Source: Ptychodera flava (lineage: Eukaryota > Hemichordata > Enteropneusta > Ptychoderidae). Taken from it: 64,000 nucleotides of DNA. Shown here piece after piece: positions 12,855-33,394 of this stretch. The notes beneath the pieces were generated by a model. That model made no database searches and had not been told where the DNA came from. It worked only from the letters and a program-made list of their open reading frames with translations. Numbering within the stretch: the first letter of the stretch is position 1; each line of letters opens with the position of its first letter. The position numbers and the translations under genes were made by a program. Where the stretch lies: NCBI RefSeq assembly GCF_041260155.1, contig NC_091928.1, forward strand, positions 34,537,388-34,601,387. Direction: 5' to 3'.

Positions 12855-12935
12855 ACATGGGACTATGTATCCGCGAAGCGGGAGACCATTTGCCCGACGA
12901 CAGTACGGCCATTGGTCACCTGTCCCCGTCCATTG
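12855..12935 (+). repeat. Fold-back-family remnant in the copy 1 promoter region
   Basis: Contains GGGACTATGTA, GCGGGAGACCATTTGCCCGACG and related words. These are shared with the complete fold-back at 15001-15107 and with fragments near 31826-31922 and 52790-52850. It ends less than 70 bases before the start codon of deiodinase copy 1, next to a TATATATT stretch. Confidence 0.5.
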
Positions 12936-12998
12936 TGTGGCCAAGAATATATATTGTGTCGCAGTCAGAATTAAGCTCAAACACTGAAGCGACACAAA

Positions 12999-18493
<5,495 letters not shown>

Positions 18494-19337
18494 ATACGCA
18501 ATGAGTTGTCATAATACGTCCATTTACCTAACATTTCGACTTTAAAATTCCTCTTTTAATTTCGTCTCTGAAATGTTTCGGTATTTTGCGAATGAATATG
18601 CTGAAGGTTCTTGTTTCACTGTTGAATTATGCAAAAGATGTTCCCAAAAGACTGCTTATAACTGAACCAGTCAAAGTAGAGTCTGTTAAACGGAGCAACT
18701 GAATTAGTTGTTATAATTTGTTTTGATGTCAAATTGGCACAACAGCTGTAATTTTTCACATTTTCGTTATCTGTGTTCTCTGATCATGAGCCAGTACAAT
18801 TTCCTTTTCTTTCTGTACTACGATGAAATGCTGCACAAAATAACAATCGCAGAACATTGCGCTCAATATCCAAGATTATTTAGACTGATGAACCATAGCC
18901 AAGAGTAAATTTCGATGGCTGGCATAATTTGAAATAATTTTTACACATGGACAGACCGCGATAACTAGTTAAACATGAAGTTGTTAACCATCCTTTGTAG
19001 GAAAAGAACGAGACCTATATTTTGCAAACAGACGTTATAAACGTGTTTGAAATACAACATCCCAAAAGTTACCGCTACTGAAGCTTTCTCGACAGACATA
19101 TGATTAAAAAGTTGTTCGTGGACTTGAGCGGCTACGAGACTGAAAAGAACCGGCTACGTGAAAAAGTTACATGAACAGTTGTTTTTAAAACTCCACTAGA
19201 CTTAGTGTACATTCCTTCTCTCTAAAATGAACAGGATGTTTTCTATGACTGACATTGGTAGAACATTTATCGTTTTAGACTACTGGTGTAGTGGATTACT
19301 TTGCATTTTCACGAGAACATGGACGATTGTGGATTTC

Positions 19338-19412
19338 TCAAAGTCCCCTTGACGACAGCCGATTTAAACCATGTCACCATGGAAACGGCTGTCTGAGTTT
19401 ATATGACTTTTA
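19338..19412 (+). ncRNA. SECIS element of deiodinase copy 1
   Basis: About 850 bases after the stop codon. The core is TTGAC (19349-19353) facing CTGAG (TGA 19394-19396); helix II pairs GACAGCCG with CGGCTGTC; an unpaired AAA follows, capped by a short stem CCATG/CATGG, giving a form-2 layout. Below the quartet AAAGTC pairs with GACTTT. The base before UGA is U rather than the usual A or G, the only such case among the four copies. Confidence 0.82.
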
Positions 19413-20564
19413 CCACTATCAGTTTATCGTTCTGGATTCCATTCGCTGTTGATGATACATGTACGTATATGATAAGTAACTCACTGCGTTTAGTCAATAG
19501 CGCCTTCGACTACGATAGGAAAATGCCAAATTATCCACCGCGATACTAAATTAGGGAAGAAATTTATGGTATGAACGATAGCTACAGATTGTACGCTTCT
19601 AACGATTTCGTTGATTGCCTGCAGTAAGCAATGGCAACTTGTAGTCTCACTAATATACATATCCTTCAAACGATAACATTTGTGCAACATTTGCTCATGA
19701 ATTTCCGAATCTTCAAGTTGAGGATGCCAACTTTATTCCATAGTATTGTTGATGTACGACAAGCTGTGACTTGCTTGGTTGCAATTGAGACAGCTTACGA
19801 TAGTGTACGAGTTGTATCGTTTGAAGCGTGACGTTTCTATTTGTCAGACAGTCTATCTAATAATTATCAAATAAACTCACTCAGATAAATGTATAGTGTT
19901 GTCAGACTCATGCGTCAAATTTGATCGGATAATGGTATACAGCCCATAACCGATTGTCACATTCAAGTGAAAAACATAAGACCATGCCTTCCAAACGTTT
20001 AAGTAGCGTCACCTTTACACATATACTTTTCAAGTCTTATGTTTCGATTTTTTAATTTTCTTATTCGACACAGAAAAGATAACTTCTTAGAATTCGTTTA
20101 TATCACTCTACCTGTCGAGCATTATCACTGTCGACTAGTAAACGAGCCATCGGTATACGGGCGTGTCGTCCACTCTGCACAATTTTGATCGACATGCGCA
20201 GTAACGTCAATATTTATTGTTGTTTCTCTATAACGAATAAGTATTTACTTTGCAAAAATTGTTTAGGATTTGTAAAAATATCGATGGCTCCCCTTGTTGC
20301 TTTGGCAGAAATACCTAAGAAATATTTTGTATTTCTAAAATGTGCATTATAAAACTTTCTTCAAACCTTACTAGTTTTTGTCTTGCCTTTTTGATTAAAA
20401 GAAAAGCGTTCAACTGTTGAAGACGATCGTCAGGAGTCAACCTTACTCAGTTTTCATCGACATGCAGCGACATGCATTATGGGTAAAGTTTGCCAAATGA
20501 CGATTGCTATCGGGCGAAATCAAATCGATAATGCTTCTCTGGTGCGCAGTTTGACGGGCACCAT

Positions 20565-20770
20565 AAATATTCGGATTGATCACGTGACTTGCATTCTTAT
20601 CAAATGCAACCTACAAATACCTATTGCTTGACGTCATCCGCGTTGAACTTTGGATTGACATTGGTGTCCGATGAAATCCCCATAGCAACCGCTGGAATAT
20701 TAACAGACAGTGAGCATATGTACACGCCCATTACCGACGCTGTTAACTTCTCGAGAATGCTCGGCCACGC
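20565..20770 (+). promoter_or_regulatory. Conserved block upstream of deiodinase copy 2 (possible promoter)
   Basis: Counterpart of 11625-11845 (shared GATTGATCACGTGAC, GATGAAATCCCCATAGCAACC, GAATGCTCGGCCA), about 0.8 kb before the copy 2 start codon. It also contains TGACGTCA, a CRE-like octamer, at about 20631. Confidence 0.45.
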
Positions 20771-21376
20771 AAAAATCTGGCATGCCGCATTGCAGTTAGG
20801 CTGAAATTAAAGACCTATACGATTTCGAACCCTATCGACGCGATACTCAAAGCGTCATATTTTACAAAACACGCCAATAAACACGATGTTCTTTTCCGTC
20901 GGGTTTTGACAATTCATACTTTTAAGGAGTGATACCCACATATCCGTCCCGATGGAGTTGTTTACTGTTGCCAAAGAACACAAAATTCATTCAAGAAAGA
21001 TCAAGCAAAAGCACCGTACCCCTTTGACGCATGACCCATGGGATGCTCAGCGATCAACCATTAAATTTACAATTCATATTGTGATATAAGTACTTGTTGA
21101 AATTCCTTTGTCTGTTGTTGAAATATCTCCGGGCAGGTTGTGCTTTCAGTACTCTATTTATGGTCGCTATACTGATTGTCTGGGGAAAGCGGTAAGCTAC
21201 GCCGATCCTTTGACCGATGTCCTCATAATGTCCGAGCAGGGGCTGCATTATTGCAGCTTGTTGGCCAATTTCCAGTTCGATGGCACTTTGAACCCAGGTC
21301 AACGTTTCATACTAAATGATCGTAAAGTCCGCGAACTCAAAGGGTCAACTTTTCTCAGCATGGAAGCGAGGCAAAC

Positions 21377-21652
21377 ATGGACGTGCTACGTGACCGCGAC
21401 GTCGCCATCAGCTTCGGGAAGAGCATGCGAGAAAAACTGGGCGATGAGTCGCTGTTGAAAATATACGACCAGACCTGTGAGCCGACGGAGAAGAATGCTC
21501 CTGAGCTGGTCTCTAAATGTTCAAAATTAATCATGGGCGTGGTCAGAGAAGTTATGAAGGAACATGATATAAGCGTGTGGAAACTTATGCTGACGTCATC
21601 ACAAGGTACACTTCCAGATCTGATCAAGGAATGGCATGGCGATGACGAAGAG
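21377..21652 (+). CDS. DIO: Deiodinase copy 2 exon 1
   Basis: Encodes 92 residues, MDVLRDRDVAISFGKSMREK... to EWHGDDEE. The donor is GAAGAG|GTAGTG. A TTTTCTCAG possible 3' splice site lies just upstream of the ATG, as in the other copies. Confidence 0.85.
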
Positions 21653-23916
21653 GTAGTGAACAAAACATAATTATCTTTATTAGAATTCCCTGGACGATGC
21701 TTCAAGGGACACAAGTTGTAGCTTGTGGCAAATTTTTCAGTATTCTGCTTCTGTGTATCAACTACCGTGTCTGACCCTAATCCGTTTGTCATGCTGGAAT
21801 TTCGAGTGTTCTTTTTGTCAACACAGCTTGTATGTGTGTAGTGGTCATTGTTTATTGTTTACAAATGAATTCTAGTCTGGACTTGAATACAATTTTCAAC
21901 AATAACAATGGAGATTATAGGTTATGTTGATATGCTAAATACTTGGCATTAAATTACAGCTTAGGGATTCAATGCAGAAAGTATAGAAACCACAAAAGAA
22001 AAGTTCTGAAAAAATAGCCAAAAGTCACCGCTTTTGAGCTTACATAAATGTCTTATTGTGCGTGGTAATCTGCTCTGTTTGACGTGTCTGTGTGTCTTCC
22101 GGTCTTGTTTACTCGTCCATATTGTCAAACATGCTTATATGTAGGAGTACCGATAAAATTGAAAATCATTATAACAAAATCCAGTCGTGTTTACCTGTAC
22201 AGTAGACTACGTGAAAAGGAAGATTATCTGTAACGTTGCTAATGTTGAGAGTTGTCGATTCCGGAGAGTTTCGCAGTTAATTTCGTAGGATTTAAGTTAG
22301 TTGTTAACTCAAACGAAATCCGTGTTACAGACCATGTATGAATGAGTAACTGACGCTGGCTCAAAACGATTTTTTCTGCCTCTTCCAATGTTGCTAGCCC
22401 AAACAAATGAATTGAAGGAAAACGCCGATGACGATAAATATTTTACGCGATCTCTGCAAATTTTGTGAGATTTGAACATCACTGAGTTGAACATCATACT
22501 GCATCCGGCGACGGATGAAGCGACTTTTTACACTTACGCACGTTCCATTGTTTCCCGTTCGATGATTTCAGAGTCAAGTTTTAGTTCACGTGATATCCAC
22601 TATATGCCTCTCTGTGTGGAAATCACGTCAACGCTCGCCGTCTCATCAGTTGGTCCAAATAGAACCTGTACGTCAGTTTTGCTTCCGTCGGTTCCGTATG
22701 AATTATCTCTCGTTTTGGAAACATTTTAATTCCATTATCTGCTGTTCGTATATTTTATCAACCCAGGATCGACCCAGCTGTAGTGTTGTATTCTGATTTA
22801 TGTAGTTGTGCGGAGAGAACAGTCCCATGGAGACACATTTTTATACGGATGGTTTGATCTTCGCTGCCACACGCAGGCCGAGGGATAGCCTACTAAGGCT
22901 TTTACATGGTGAAATGTTCCAGCAGAAAAACCGGGAAAAGTTATTTCTCAGTAATTCTCTCACATTAGATATCGTGTTTGCCTGCGACTAGTTTTGCGCC
23001 ACCAACGGTGAAGATAGAATATACGTTTACCGGTTGGTGAGTCAAGTCTCAACCATTCCCCGTCACTACTTATTGAGTGTCGCACTAAATTACCATGGGA
23101 ACAATGTGTACGTCTGATTATCAACTTCTTACGGATAGATATCACAGTTCCTCGTCAGCCGTGACTGCACAATATCATTGTTCTCTGATTGTGTATCCGT
23201 GTGATCATCTTGCGTTACAGTCTGTGAGCAAATTCTAATTTTTCTGTCTAGCAGCCCCCCCCCCGCTACTAAAGACCGAAATATTGATAGTTCCACAGCG
23301 AGTGGAGGCCGACAGAGAGAAGTCTGAGAGTCCAATGCAGCTGCCCAGCTTGCCCTGGGCGCTTCTCATCTTTCATTAGTGTTCCTGCGGGGTTAGTATC
23401 TCTCGGCCTACTGTAACAAGACACGTGTCCCGCGTTTCAATGTCAAACAGGTTCAGTTGCGCTCAGGCAGAGATACGTTATTCAGAATTACAACTCGGAG
23501 AAAAAGGTCAGTTTCTCAATCCAATTTTCATTAACTGCATGTATTGGTAACACATGGGTTTACATACCCTTTCAAAGTTAACAAACAATGTTTTGTCACT
23601 CTTTGCAGGTGATGCAATACTACGAGTATTTTATACCAAAGGGGTATATACCGAAAAAATTTAGAAATCTCATGCATGTTGGAGACCCGATGAAGGACAT
23701 CAACCTCGTCGCTATTGAAACAGGAGAGTCGGTGTCCCTTGCAGAACTTCACCTGAACAAAGACCGTCCTCTTGCGATAATTGGTTCATCGTTATCCTGA
23801 CCCCCGTTCAGAGTAAGTTTAAAAACATATCCAACATTATTTGTTGTCAAGGAAAAGTAGTTTTTATTAGTACGCAATTTTATAAGAAATGTGCCCCACC
23901 TACCTACCGTCGGACC

Positions 23917-23972
<56 letters not shown>

Positions 23973-23987
23973 CAAGGTAACTTTGGC

Positions 23988-24022
<35 letters not shown>

Positions 24023-24039
24023 AGGTAACTTTGGCAGGC

Positions 24040-24106
<67 letters not shown>

Positions 24107-25831
24107 GTAAATTAGGTTGACAAACAGACAGAAGGTAACTTTGGCAGACATGCAGACAGACAGACAAGGTTACTTTGACAGACAGAGAGACAGACAGACA
24201 GACAGGTTTGACAGACAGACAGACAGATAGAAGGTACCTTTGACCGACAGACAGACAGACAGAAGGTAATTTGGCAGGCAGGCAGACAGACAGACCGACA
24301 GACAGACAGACAGACAGACAGACGGACAGACACAAACGTATAGGATGAAACCAACGATACATTTGTGGACAAGTTTTGCGTGCCTTGACTGCCGTCCATT
24401 CAAGCCTTGCGCTCTCTAATTTTTCTCCCTCAATCTATTTACTGTCTCTTTAAAGGCCATTGTAGACAGTGGCTCTCTATCTAAGCTATTCGAAGACTTC
24501 AAGGAGAAGGCCGATTTCTTGATGGTCTATCAACTCGAATCGCATGCAAAGGATGGATGGAGCATGGGGTCGCACTTCAGTATTGTAGACCAACACAAGA
24601 CTTTGGAAGAGAGGCGAGAGGCAGCCAGGTAGGTTGATGATAGTCTGGCAGAGACCCTGCGATTCGCGTTATTCCCTGTTGGAACACGCGCGCGCCCTTC
24701 AGAGACGCGACGCGAATCCCAGGGTCTGGACGTTCTTGCAAGCGACCGTCGGATTTCTGCCTGATCCGGGTACTTTATAGAACTCACACATCCGTTAATC
24801 AAAACAAAAATGACAAGTAGCATAGCCAAATAAAATGAAAAATGAAAATATAAAACATACCGCGTATATAGGTCTACCAGCTACTATTATATATTCTCTC
24901 CGCCCAGTTAGATAGGTTTTCTTTTGACGTCACTACCCTTATGATATTCATATACTTGCAAGAACCGACAGTCGCTGTGTCTGGCAGCGCGTGCTCACAG
25001 CTGCACAGCCTTCGAATACTAGGCCCATCGCGGCGCGCACCAAAACAAGGCACAGCGACTGTGGAGAGTCTAGGTTGATGAATTGTAGTCGAAATTCTCC
25101 ATACTACTCTGTCAGCTGTGCGAATATATTATGCCGTTGTCTGTGCCGTTTTTGATGGTGTTTCATTGTAAATATACCAAGACAAATGCGATATCACTGT
25201 ATGCATGCTATTTGACTTGGACGAAATATTTGTGAGACAAATTCATTCAGTAAAAATCGCAGACTAATCCTTTCCAAAAGTCGTAACTATTTTTTCCTTA
25301 ACAACTCAACATCTTTATCAAAATTAAACATGTTCGAGTGAAGAAAACGTAAACAGTTACATTCAGCGTGGTGGTGAAAGTTACACCTTGACTTTAGGAA
25401 AACCGCTGGTCGCTTGCATCTTCCATTCTACAAGACACCGTGCAACGTTCATTTGCAGTCTCTATGTCGTTTTGTACTAGATGGATCAACAGCAAAGCTT
25501 GTTCACAATCAAAGAGGGAAGACTAACTGCTGTTTTGATCTTTGACCTTGACAGAACCCTCATAGAGTTGGATAGCTTCAACACGTTCACGACCGATCTC
25601 ACGGACCAGACCAAAGTCCGCATGGTGGTTGACAACATGGAGAACCAGTTCTCGTTAGAGTACGACTCTTACCCTGACCGTGTTTACGTCATCAACGAGG
25701 GCAAAGTAGTCCTGATTGGTCGATCAGTCGACGCCCAGATCCGACCCTGGCAGACCACGACACTGATGACCGATGAACTCAGAAAGTGGTTGAACAACTA
25801 TTATGGAAATTCATGGTGCTCTATTCTGTGA
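21377..25831 (+). CDS. DIO: Iodothyronine deiodinase-like selenoprotein, copy 2
   Basis: Exons 21377-21652, 23609-23812, 24456-24628 and 25555-25831 total 930 bases, 309 residues. The Sec codon TGA 23798-23800 is residue 156 in GSSLS-TGA-PPFR, the closest of the (+) copies to the family signature with PPF. The active-site His is retained in ESHAKDGW, with Ala where the other copies have Pro. The C-terminal block YDSYPDRVYVINEGK and a CSIL tail are present. Very similar to copy 3 across exon 1 and exon 4, so these two are probably the youngest duplicates. An upstream out-of-frame ATG lies 17 bases before the chosen start, which is fixed by similarity to the MDVLRDRDVAI start of the paralogues. 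A matching SECIS is at 26593-26668. Confidence 0.9.
23609..23812 (+). CDS. DIO: Deiodinase copy 2 exon 2, with selenocysteine codon
   Basis: The acceptor is CTTTGCAG|GTG and the donor AGA|GTAAGT. It encodes KGYIPKKFRN, VGDPMKDINLVAIETGES, then the active site with TGA at 23798-23800 followed by Pro-Pro-Phe-Arg. Confidence 0.88.
23798..23800 (+). other. Selenocysteine codon TGA, copy 2
   Basis: In-frame TGA in SLS-U-PPF, 12 bases before the exon 2 donor. Confidence 0.88.
23906..24331. repeat. (CAGA)n array with AAGGTAACTTTGG spacers
   Basis: In intron 2 of copy 2. CAGA runs are separated about eight times by variants of AAGGTAACTTTGGCAG or AAGGTAAATTAGG, giving an irregular higher-order minisatellite. 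Unlike CRISPR, the spaced unit is the repeated part and the simple repeat is the filler. Confidence 0.95.
24456..24628 (+). CDS. DIO: Deiodinase copy 2 exon 3
   Basis: 173 bases; acceptor TTTAAAG|GCC, donor CCAG|GTAGGT. It encodes ADFLMVYQLESHAKDGW with the conserved His and ends at the split Arg codon. Confidence 0.88.
24641..25070. mobile_element. 430 bp insertion flanked by 11 bp direct repeats
   Basis: TAGGTTGATGA occurs at 24630-24640 and again at 25071-25081. In copy 3 the same intron reads straight through (31011 onward: TAGGTTGATGACATATTGCAG, then TCGAAATTCTCC), so it is a natural empty site. The inserted piece has internal inverted segments (GACCCTGCGATTCGCG against CGCGAATCCCAGGGTC; TTCTTGCAAGCGACCG against a partial complement near 24957). 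No coding capacity; class not identified. Confidence 0.7.
25555..25831 (+). CDS. DIO: Deiodinase copy 2 exon 4 and stop
   Basis: The acceptor is CTTGACAG|AA. It encodes ELDSFNTFTTDLTDQTKVRM, the YDSYPDRVYVINEGK block and ends NSWCSIL then TGA. This terminal TGA lies at the family's usual end, so it is read as stop. The in-frame stretch before 25555 is intronic. Confidence 0.88.
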
Positions 25832-26592
25832 ATAAGTGATAGCATTGTCATATTTACATCACATTCCAACCTTTCAGTTCCATTTTTTTAAGTTTCGATG
25901 TTGCAAAGCTGAAGATTCTTATTGAAGTACCAGATTAAACAAAAGAAACCAACACTGTAATTATTGAACCAATCGAGTGCTAGCCCTTTACAAAGAGCCA
26001 AATAAATCAGTGATTTTATCATTTGTTGTGAAGTCAAATCGGTAATCATACAATGATTTATCGAAAGGACAGAAGCTATGTCTTTTGCTAATATTTGCAG
26101 GATTTTGTCCAAGAAAGCATGTTCGCCTTCTTCGCCCCTAGAGTATATCGAAAGATAGAAAAACCAGTTTGTCAAAACAACGCGCTGTGTGCAATATTTC
26201 GTTGTTGATTAATGGATTTTAGTCTTACTTGTTCACAATAACAGTGAATATTAAACACAATCAGGGAGTGTTGACAAGTTGAGGCATTTCAAAATGCCAG
26301 CTTGAAAGTATAACAAGGAAGTGTATTTTGTAAACGGAAGTAAAATTCTAGAATATGCACCGCAAAGGACACAGCTAGTGGAGATTTAGCGAACAGTATA
26401 CGATTCCAGACTGGCGATGGAAACCCACGGTCGTAAAACTATTAAACTTCCCATAAATTAATCAAAAGTAACAAGAACATCTCCAGTCGTGTCAGTACTC
26501 AGAAAAATGGTGGTTCATTATAGCTTAAGACTTCCATGATGTTGTATGGTGTAAATTTGAACTTTGACCGGAGCACGGATGCCGTTGATTTG

Positions 26593-26668
26593 TCAAAGCC
26601 CTCATGACGACAGTTGATTTAAGCCATGATATCATGGAATCGGCTGTCTGAGCTTGTAACGGCTTTTA
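26593..26668 (+). ncRNA. SECIS element of deiodinase copy 2
   Basis: The core ATGAC (26604-26608) faces CTGAG (TGA 26649-26651). Helix II is an unbroken 11 pairs (GACAGTTGATT with AATCGGCTGTC, two G-U pairs). Unpaired TAAG follows, then a CCATG/CATGG mini-stem closing an ATAT loop. Helix I pairs AAAGCC with GGCTTT, where copies 1 and 3 have AAAGTC with GACTTT: a compensatory change. Confidence 0.88.
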
Positions 26669-26761
26669 CCTCAACAGTTTACTGTTCTCAGATCCATTTG
26701 CTCTGCCATGAACACGGTTCACTGCTTAGCTCACGTCTTCGTCATTGTAAAGTTATTCACG

Positions 26762-26767
26762 AATAAA
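26762..26767 (+). promoter_or_regulatory. Polyadenylation signal AATAAA, copy 2
   Basis: About 95 bases beyond the SECIS, a sensible position for the end of the copy 2 transcript. Confidence 0.55.
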
Positions 26768-27093
26768 GTTCTGGATTGCAAATATGCAAAACATCAACAT
26801 CAGGTGTCATAATGTCTGTATAACGGTAAATACGCGAAGCAAATAAAATTGCACAAGAGAATGATCAGAAAAAACACTCTGAATGTGAAAGTTGAGAAAA
26901 CATTAATTACAATCATAGCATAGATCATCTTCCTTTAGGGTCAATGTTATGATTTTATGATAAGGACGAGTTCAAGGTCAATACTTCTACTTCAAATGTC
27001 TCGAAGGTTTTGAAAATTTAGGGACAATTTTACAAAGAAAGAACAAATTATCCATCCGTGAGGGCAAATAAGCATTTCAGGTACATTATTTTC

Positions 27094-27233
27094 GCAATAA
27101 TTTACCCCTCCTGCCCTATAATGGACGAAAGCAAACTTTGCACGACTTAACGTACAAGGCGAAACCGAGTACATTATGAATGCAAAGTTTGCTTGAGTCC
27201 ATTATGGGCCGGGAGGGGGGGGTACATTATTGC
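27094..27233. repeat. Fold-back element
   Basis: Arms 27094-27142 and 27181-27233 are inverted copies with small gaps (AGCAAACTTTGCA / TGCAAAGTTTGCT; CCATTATGGGCC on the right arm). A diverged relative lies at 63245-63340. Confidence 0.75.
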
Positions 27234-27571
27234 TTTTACTTTATAGCTTTGACAATACCAGGGAATTAGTAGATGTAGAAAACATCTGGACCACAAGATT
27301 AGATAATCGGATACATTATCAGTAATGTGGGAGGATGACGTCACAAAATTCATTGATCGACAAAATACCTATAATATAACTAGGATTGGGGTGACTTGAA
27401 TCCCATAAACAGAGTAGCTGATTGCATTACACAAAATGAAGAATTTTATGATATCATCGACATAAAGAAGTCTTGTCTAACAAAGAGTGATTTTAAAACA
27501 AAATCCCTGCTCTGGAAATTTGTTGATAAGAAATGCATATAGTCACAGGCCGAGCTGGCTAAAGGTGGTTC

Positions 27572-27666
27572 TAACTTGTGAATGAGAACAGTTGAAAGTT
27601 TCCGTGTGGAAAATTTGAGCAAATGTTTTAAATCTTTCAGTTTCAAGGAACGTATTATCTCAAAGA
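27572..27666 (-). mobile_element. TTAA-family fragment, reverse
   Basis: Short remnant reading GAATGAGAACAGTTGAAAGTT...TTTGAGCAAATG...AATCTTTCAGTTTCAAGG, matching one end of the family. Confidence 0.5.
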
Positions 27667-28958
27667 GAAAATCTTTGGCAATCCACAATCCCCCACTAGG
27701 GGAACTGTCGCAAATCCTACGTTCTAAAATGTATATGCATTGTGCATATTAAGCCAGTACAACAGCTTGGTGCTTGCTGACCTTTTTCAATATAATGCTA
27801 CTTTGAACTCAGGTCAAGGGCCTTGCAAATAATCGTGAGGAAGGCTGCATACAAAAATACTGGTAAGGGGGGGGGGTGTGGAGGAATCCCGATTAGAATC
27901 GAATTTTTTTCAGATTCCCCTGACTACCGTCAAAAACATTCCAAAATCCCCGTCTATATGATCAACATTTTTCAAGTGCCCCTCCAATTATCATATAGCC
28001 AAACATTTTAGGGATGTTCGCACAGAAAAAACTAAACATGTATTGCGCAGTTCTGAAAGCAGATGTTCGGCACTATCTTTTTTTGACGCACGCATAAATA
28101 TTCTGTTGAGGTTATTGAAATGTAATCAGCAGTTTGTTGAGCCATATTCGTGGGCAAGTCTTTAATTAACTCATTTTTAAATGCATCGGGAGACGTTTTG
28201 GATTTATCAGTCAAAGCCGACTTGAGTTAATTTAAATCTGGCCAGGCCCTTAACGGTACCCGCTGAAGAGCGCTCCAAATAACAATCATGAGAGAATGCA
28301 AATTGTGAATTTCTAGCAATATTTTGCCATATAGCGAAAAACTGAGCACGGTTACAACCCAAAATTATTTTTTGAGAAGCAAAAGACATAACCTAGATGC
28401 GACTTATTAAAGATTTACAAAATTGACACTACTGAAATGAAATATTCCATCAGATAAAACTTTTAATCCCTAATTTTGGGTGTAATGGCAAATTTAATAA
28501 AAAATAAATATTAGGTTTCCTCACCCATTTTTTCATTTAAAATTAAGAATCTTTACTGTTCAACGTTTTAATTTTGTGTTATTGTGCGATGAGAATGTAA
28601 ACATCTAATTGAATTTGAGGGCGTTCATGTTGTTTGAGATTTTCTCGAAATGAAAGTCATTATGTTTTGTTTAATTATTACTAACATTAGAACTGTTGGA
28701 TGACATAAAAATGTTATGAATGCTCTGGTGAATGACCTAACAAACTATGCAATCTGAAAATGTAATAGGGAACCAAATTAATTTGAGATTCCCCTTTAAA
28801 CCTTTAAGTGCCCCCTCTACTACCCCCAGAATTTCCAACTCCTCCCCTGAATTCCTCCAACCCCCTCCCCTCATCAGCATTTGTGAATGCAGCCTAGCAA
28901 GCGCCAAGGTTGCTTGTATCAGCATTGTAATTGAACACTAGCGTAGAATCAACACAAA

Positions 28959-32289
<3,331 letters not shown>

Positions 32290-33114
32290 ATTAAGTATTA
32301 CATATTTCGATCACATTCAACTTTCAACTTTCCGGTTCCAAGTTCATTTCTGTCTGAAAATATCTTGATCTTGCAAGATTCAGCTGAAATTTCTTGCTCC
32401 ACTGGAGGGATTGTTTGAAAAAGAATTCACGACTCAATATGCCTCTGAACATTTCAACTAATCGAGCTAGAGCAATGACCGAATAAATTGGTTTCTAAAT
32501 TTAAAATTTGCTACGACTCCATTTTGGTAAATATAGTGACATATCAATGAATGGATTAATGGGATGAAAACCGTAAATGTTGATTATAATTTCAGTATTT
32601 GTATCCAAAGAAGGGAATATAATTCCTTCTTCCGCAAGAATATGATGAAATACAAAATAGTGGTAGTGCAAATGCAATTGAAATTCTACTATATCTTTGT
32701 TAATGAATTTTCGTCTGGACTTATATCCATATGAATAACATCGGACTTTAACACAAACAGGCTTTCTTTACAAGTTCAACACCAAGCTTTTCAACTTGCT
32801 TTCAGGAGAAAAGCAAGAACGTTTATTCACGAGGACAGAAGTAAAATGCTTGAAGTATACCGCGAACGTTGAGTATAACGGAGCTCGTGGACAATTTTAG
32901 AAGCCATTCTTGGAAATTCGCGACCATAAAACAGAAACAGAGCTAAGTAAATGGGGAAACGTTACATGAACGATTGATTAGCACACACCCTCTATTGACG
33001 AATAAGAATTTTACTCATATACTTTGTGAAATCGTGCCACTAATTAGTAATACCTTACGACTTGCGAGACTTTTGATGAAGGGTATAACAACAGAACATA
33101 GACCATTTTGAAAT

Positions 33115-33192
33115 TGTAAAAGTCCTCATGACGACAGCTGGTTTAAGCCATGACACCATGGAGACGGCTGTTTGAGTTAGTAAACGACTTTT
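33115..33192 (+). ncRNA. SECIS element of deiodinase copy 3
   Basis: The core ATGAC (33128-33132) faces TTGAG (TGA 33173-33175). Helix II pairs GACAGCTG with CGGCTGTT, using G-U pairs. TAAG is unpaired before a CCATG/CATGG cap, and AAAAGTC/GACTTTT forms helix I. About 840 bases after the stop. Confidence 0.85.
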
Positions 33193-33370
33193 GCCGCTAC
33201 AGTTTACTGTTCTGATTCCCATTAGATATCGTGATGGAAACACGTAACGTTTTCTCTGTACTTTGCACTCTAGCTAATAGTAAACGTTAACCAATAGCGC
33301 CCTCAACGTAAATAATACGGCTAGTTTTCAATCGGGTTCGAACCCACAACATACGGCATCAGTCGCCTAG

Positions 33371-33394
33371 AATAAAGACATATTTAAGAATAAA
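33371..33394 (+). promoter_or_regulatory. Two AATAAA polyadenylation signals, copy 3
   Basis: AATAAA at 33371-33376 and 33389-33394, about 180 bases after the SECIS. They fit the end of the copy 3 transcript, before the facing copy 4. Confidence 0.5.

Larger units (their letters stand above)
18494..21376. other. 3' UTR of copy 1 and intergenic region to copy 2
   Basis: Apart from the SECIS and a candidate AATAAA near 19869, I see only the conserved upstream block of copy 2 (20565-20770). No other exon or repeat family stands out. Confidence 0.6.

Noticed and set aside
23906-24331. Regularly spaced repeats resembling a CRISPR array
   Set aside because: The repeated unit is simple CAGA, and the spacers are near-identical copies of one short sequence in a eukaryotic intron.
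23749-24399. Overlapping Cys-Leu-Ser-Val reading frames
   Set aside because: Translations of the CAGA array in intron 2 of deiodinase copy 2.
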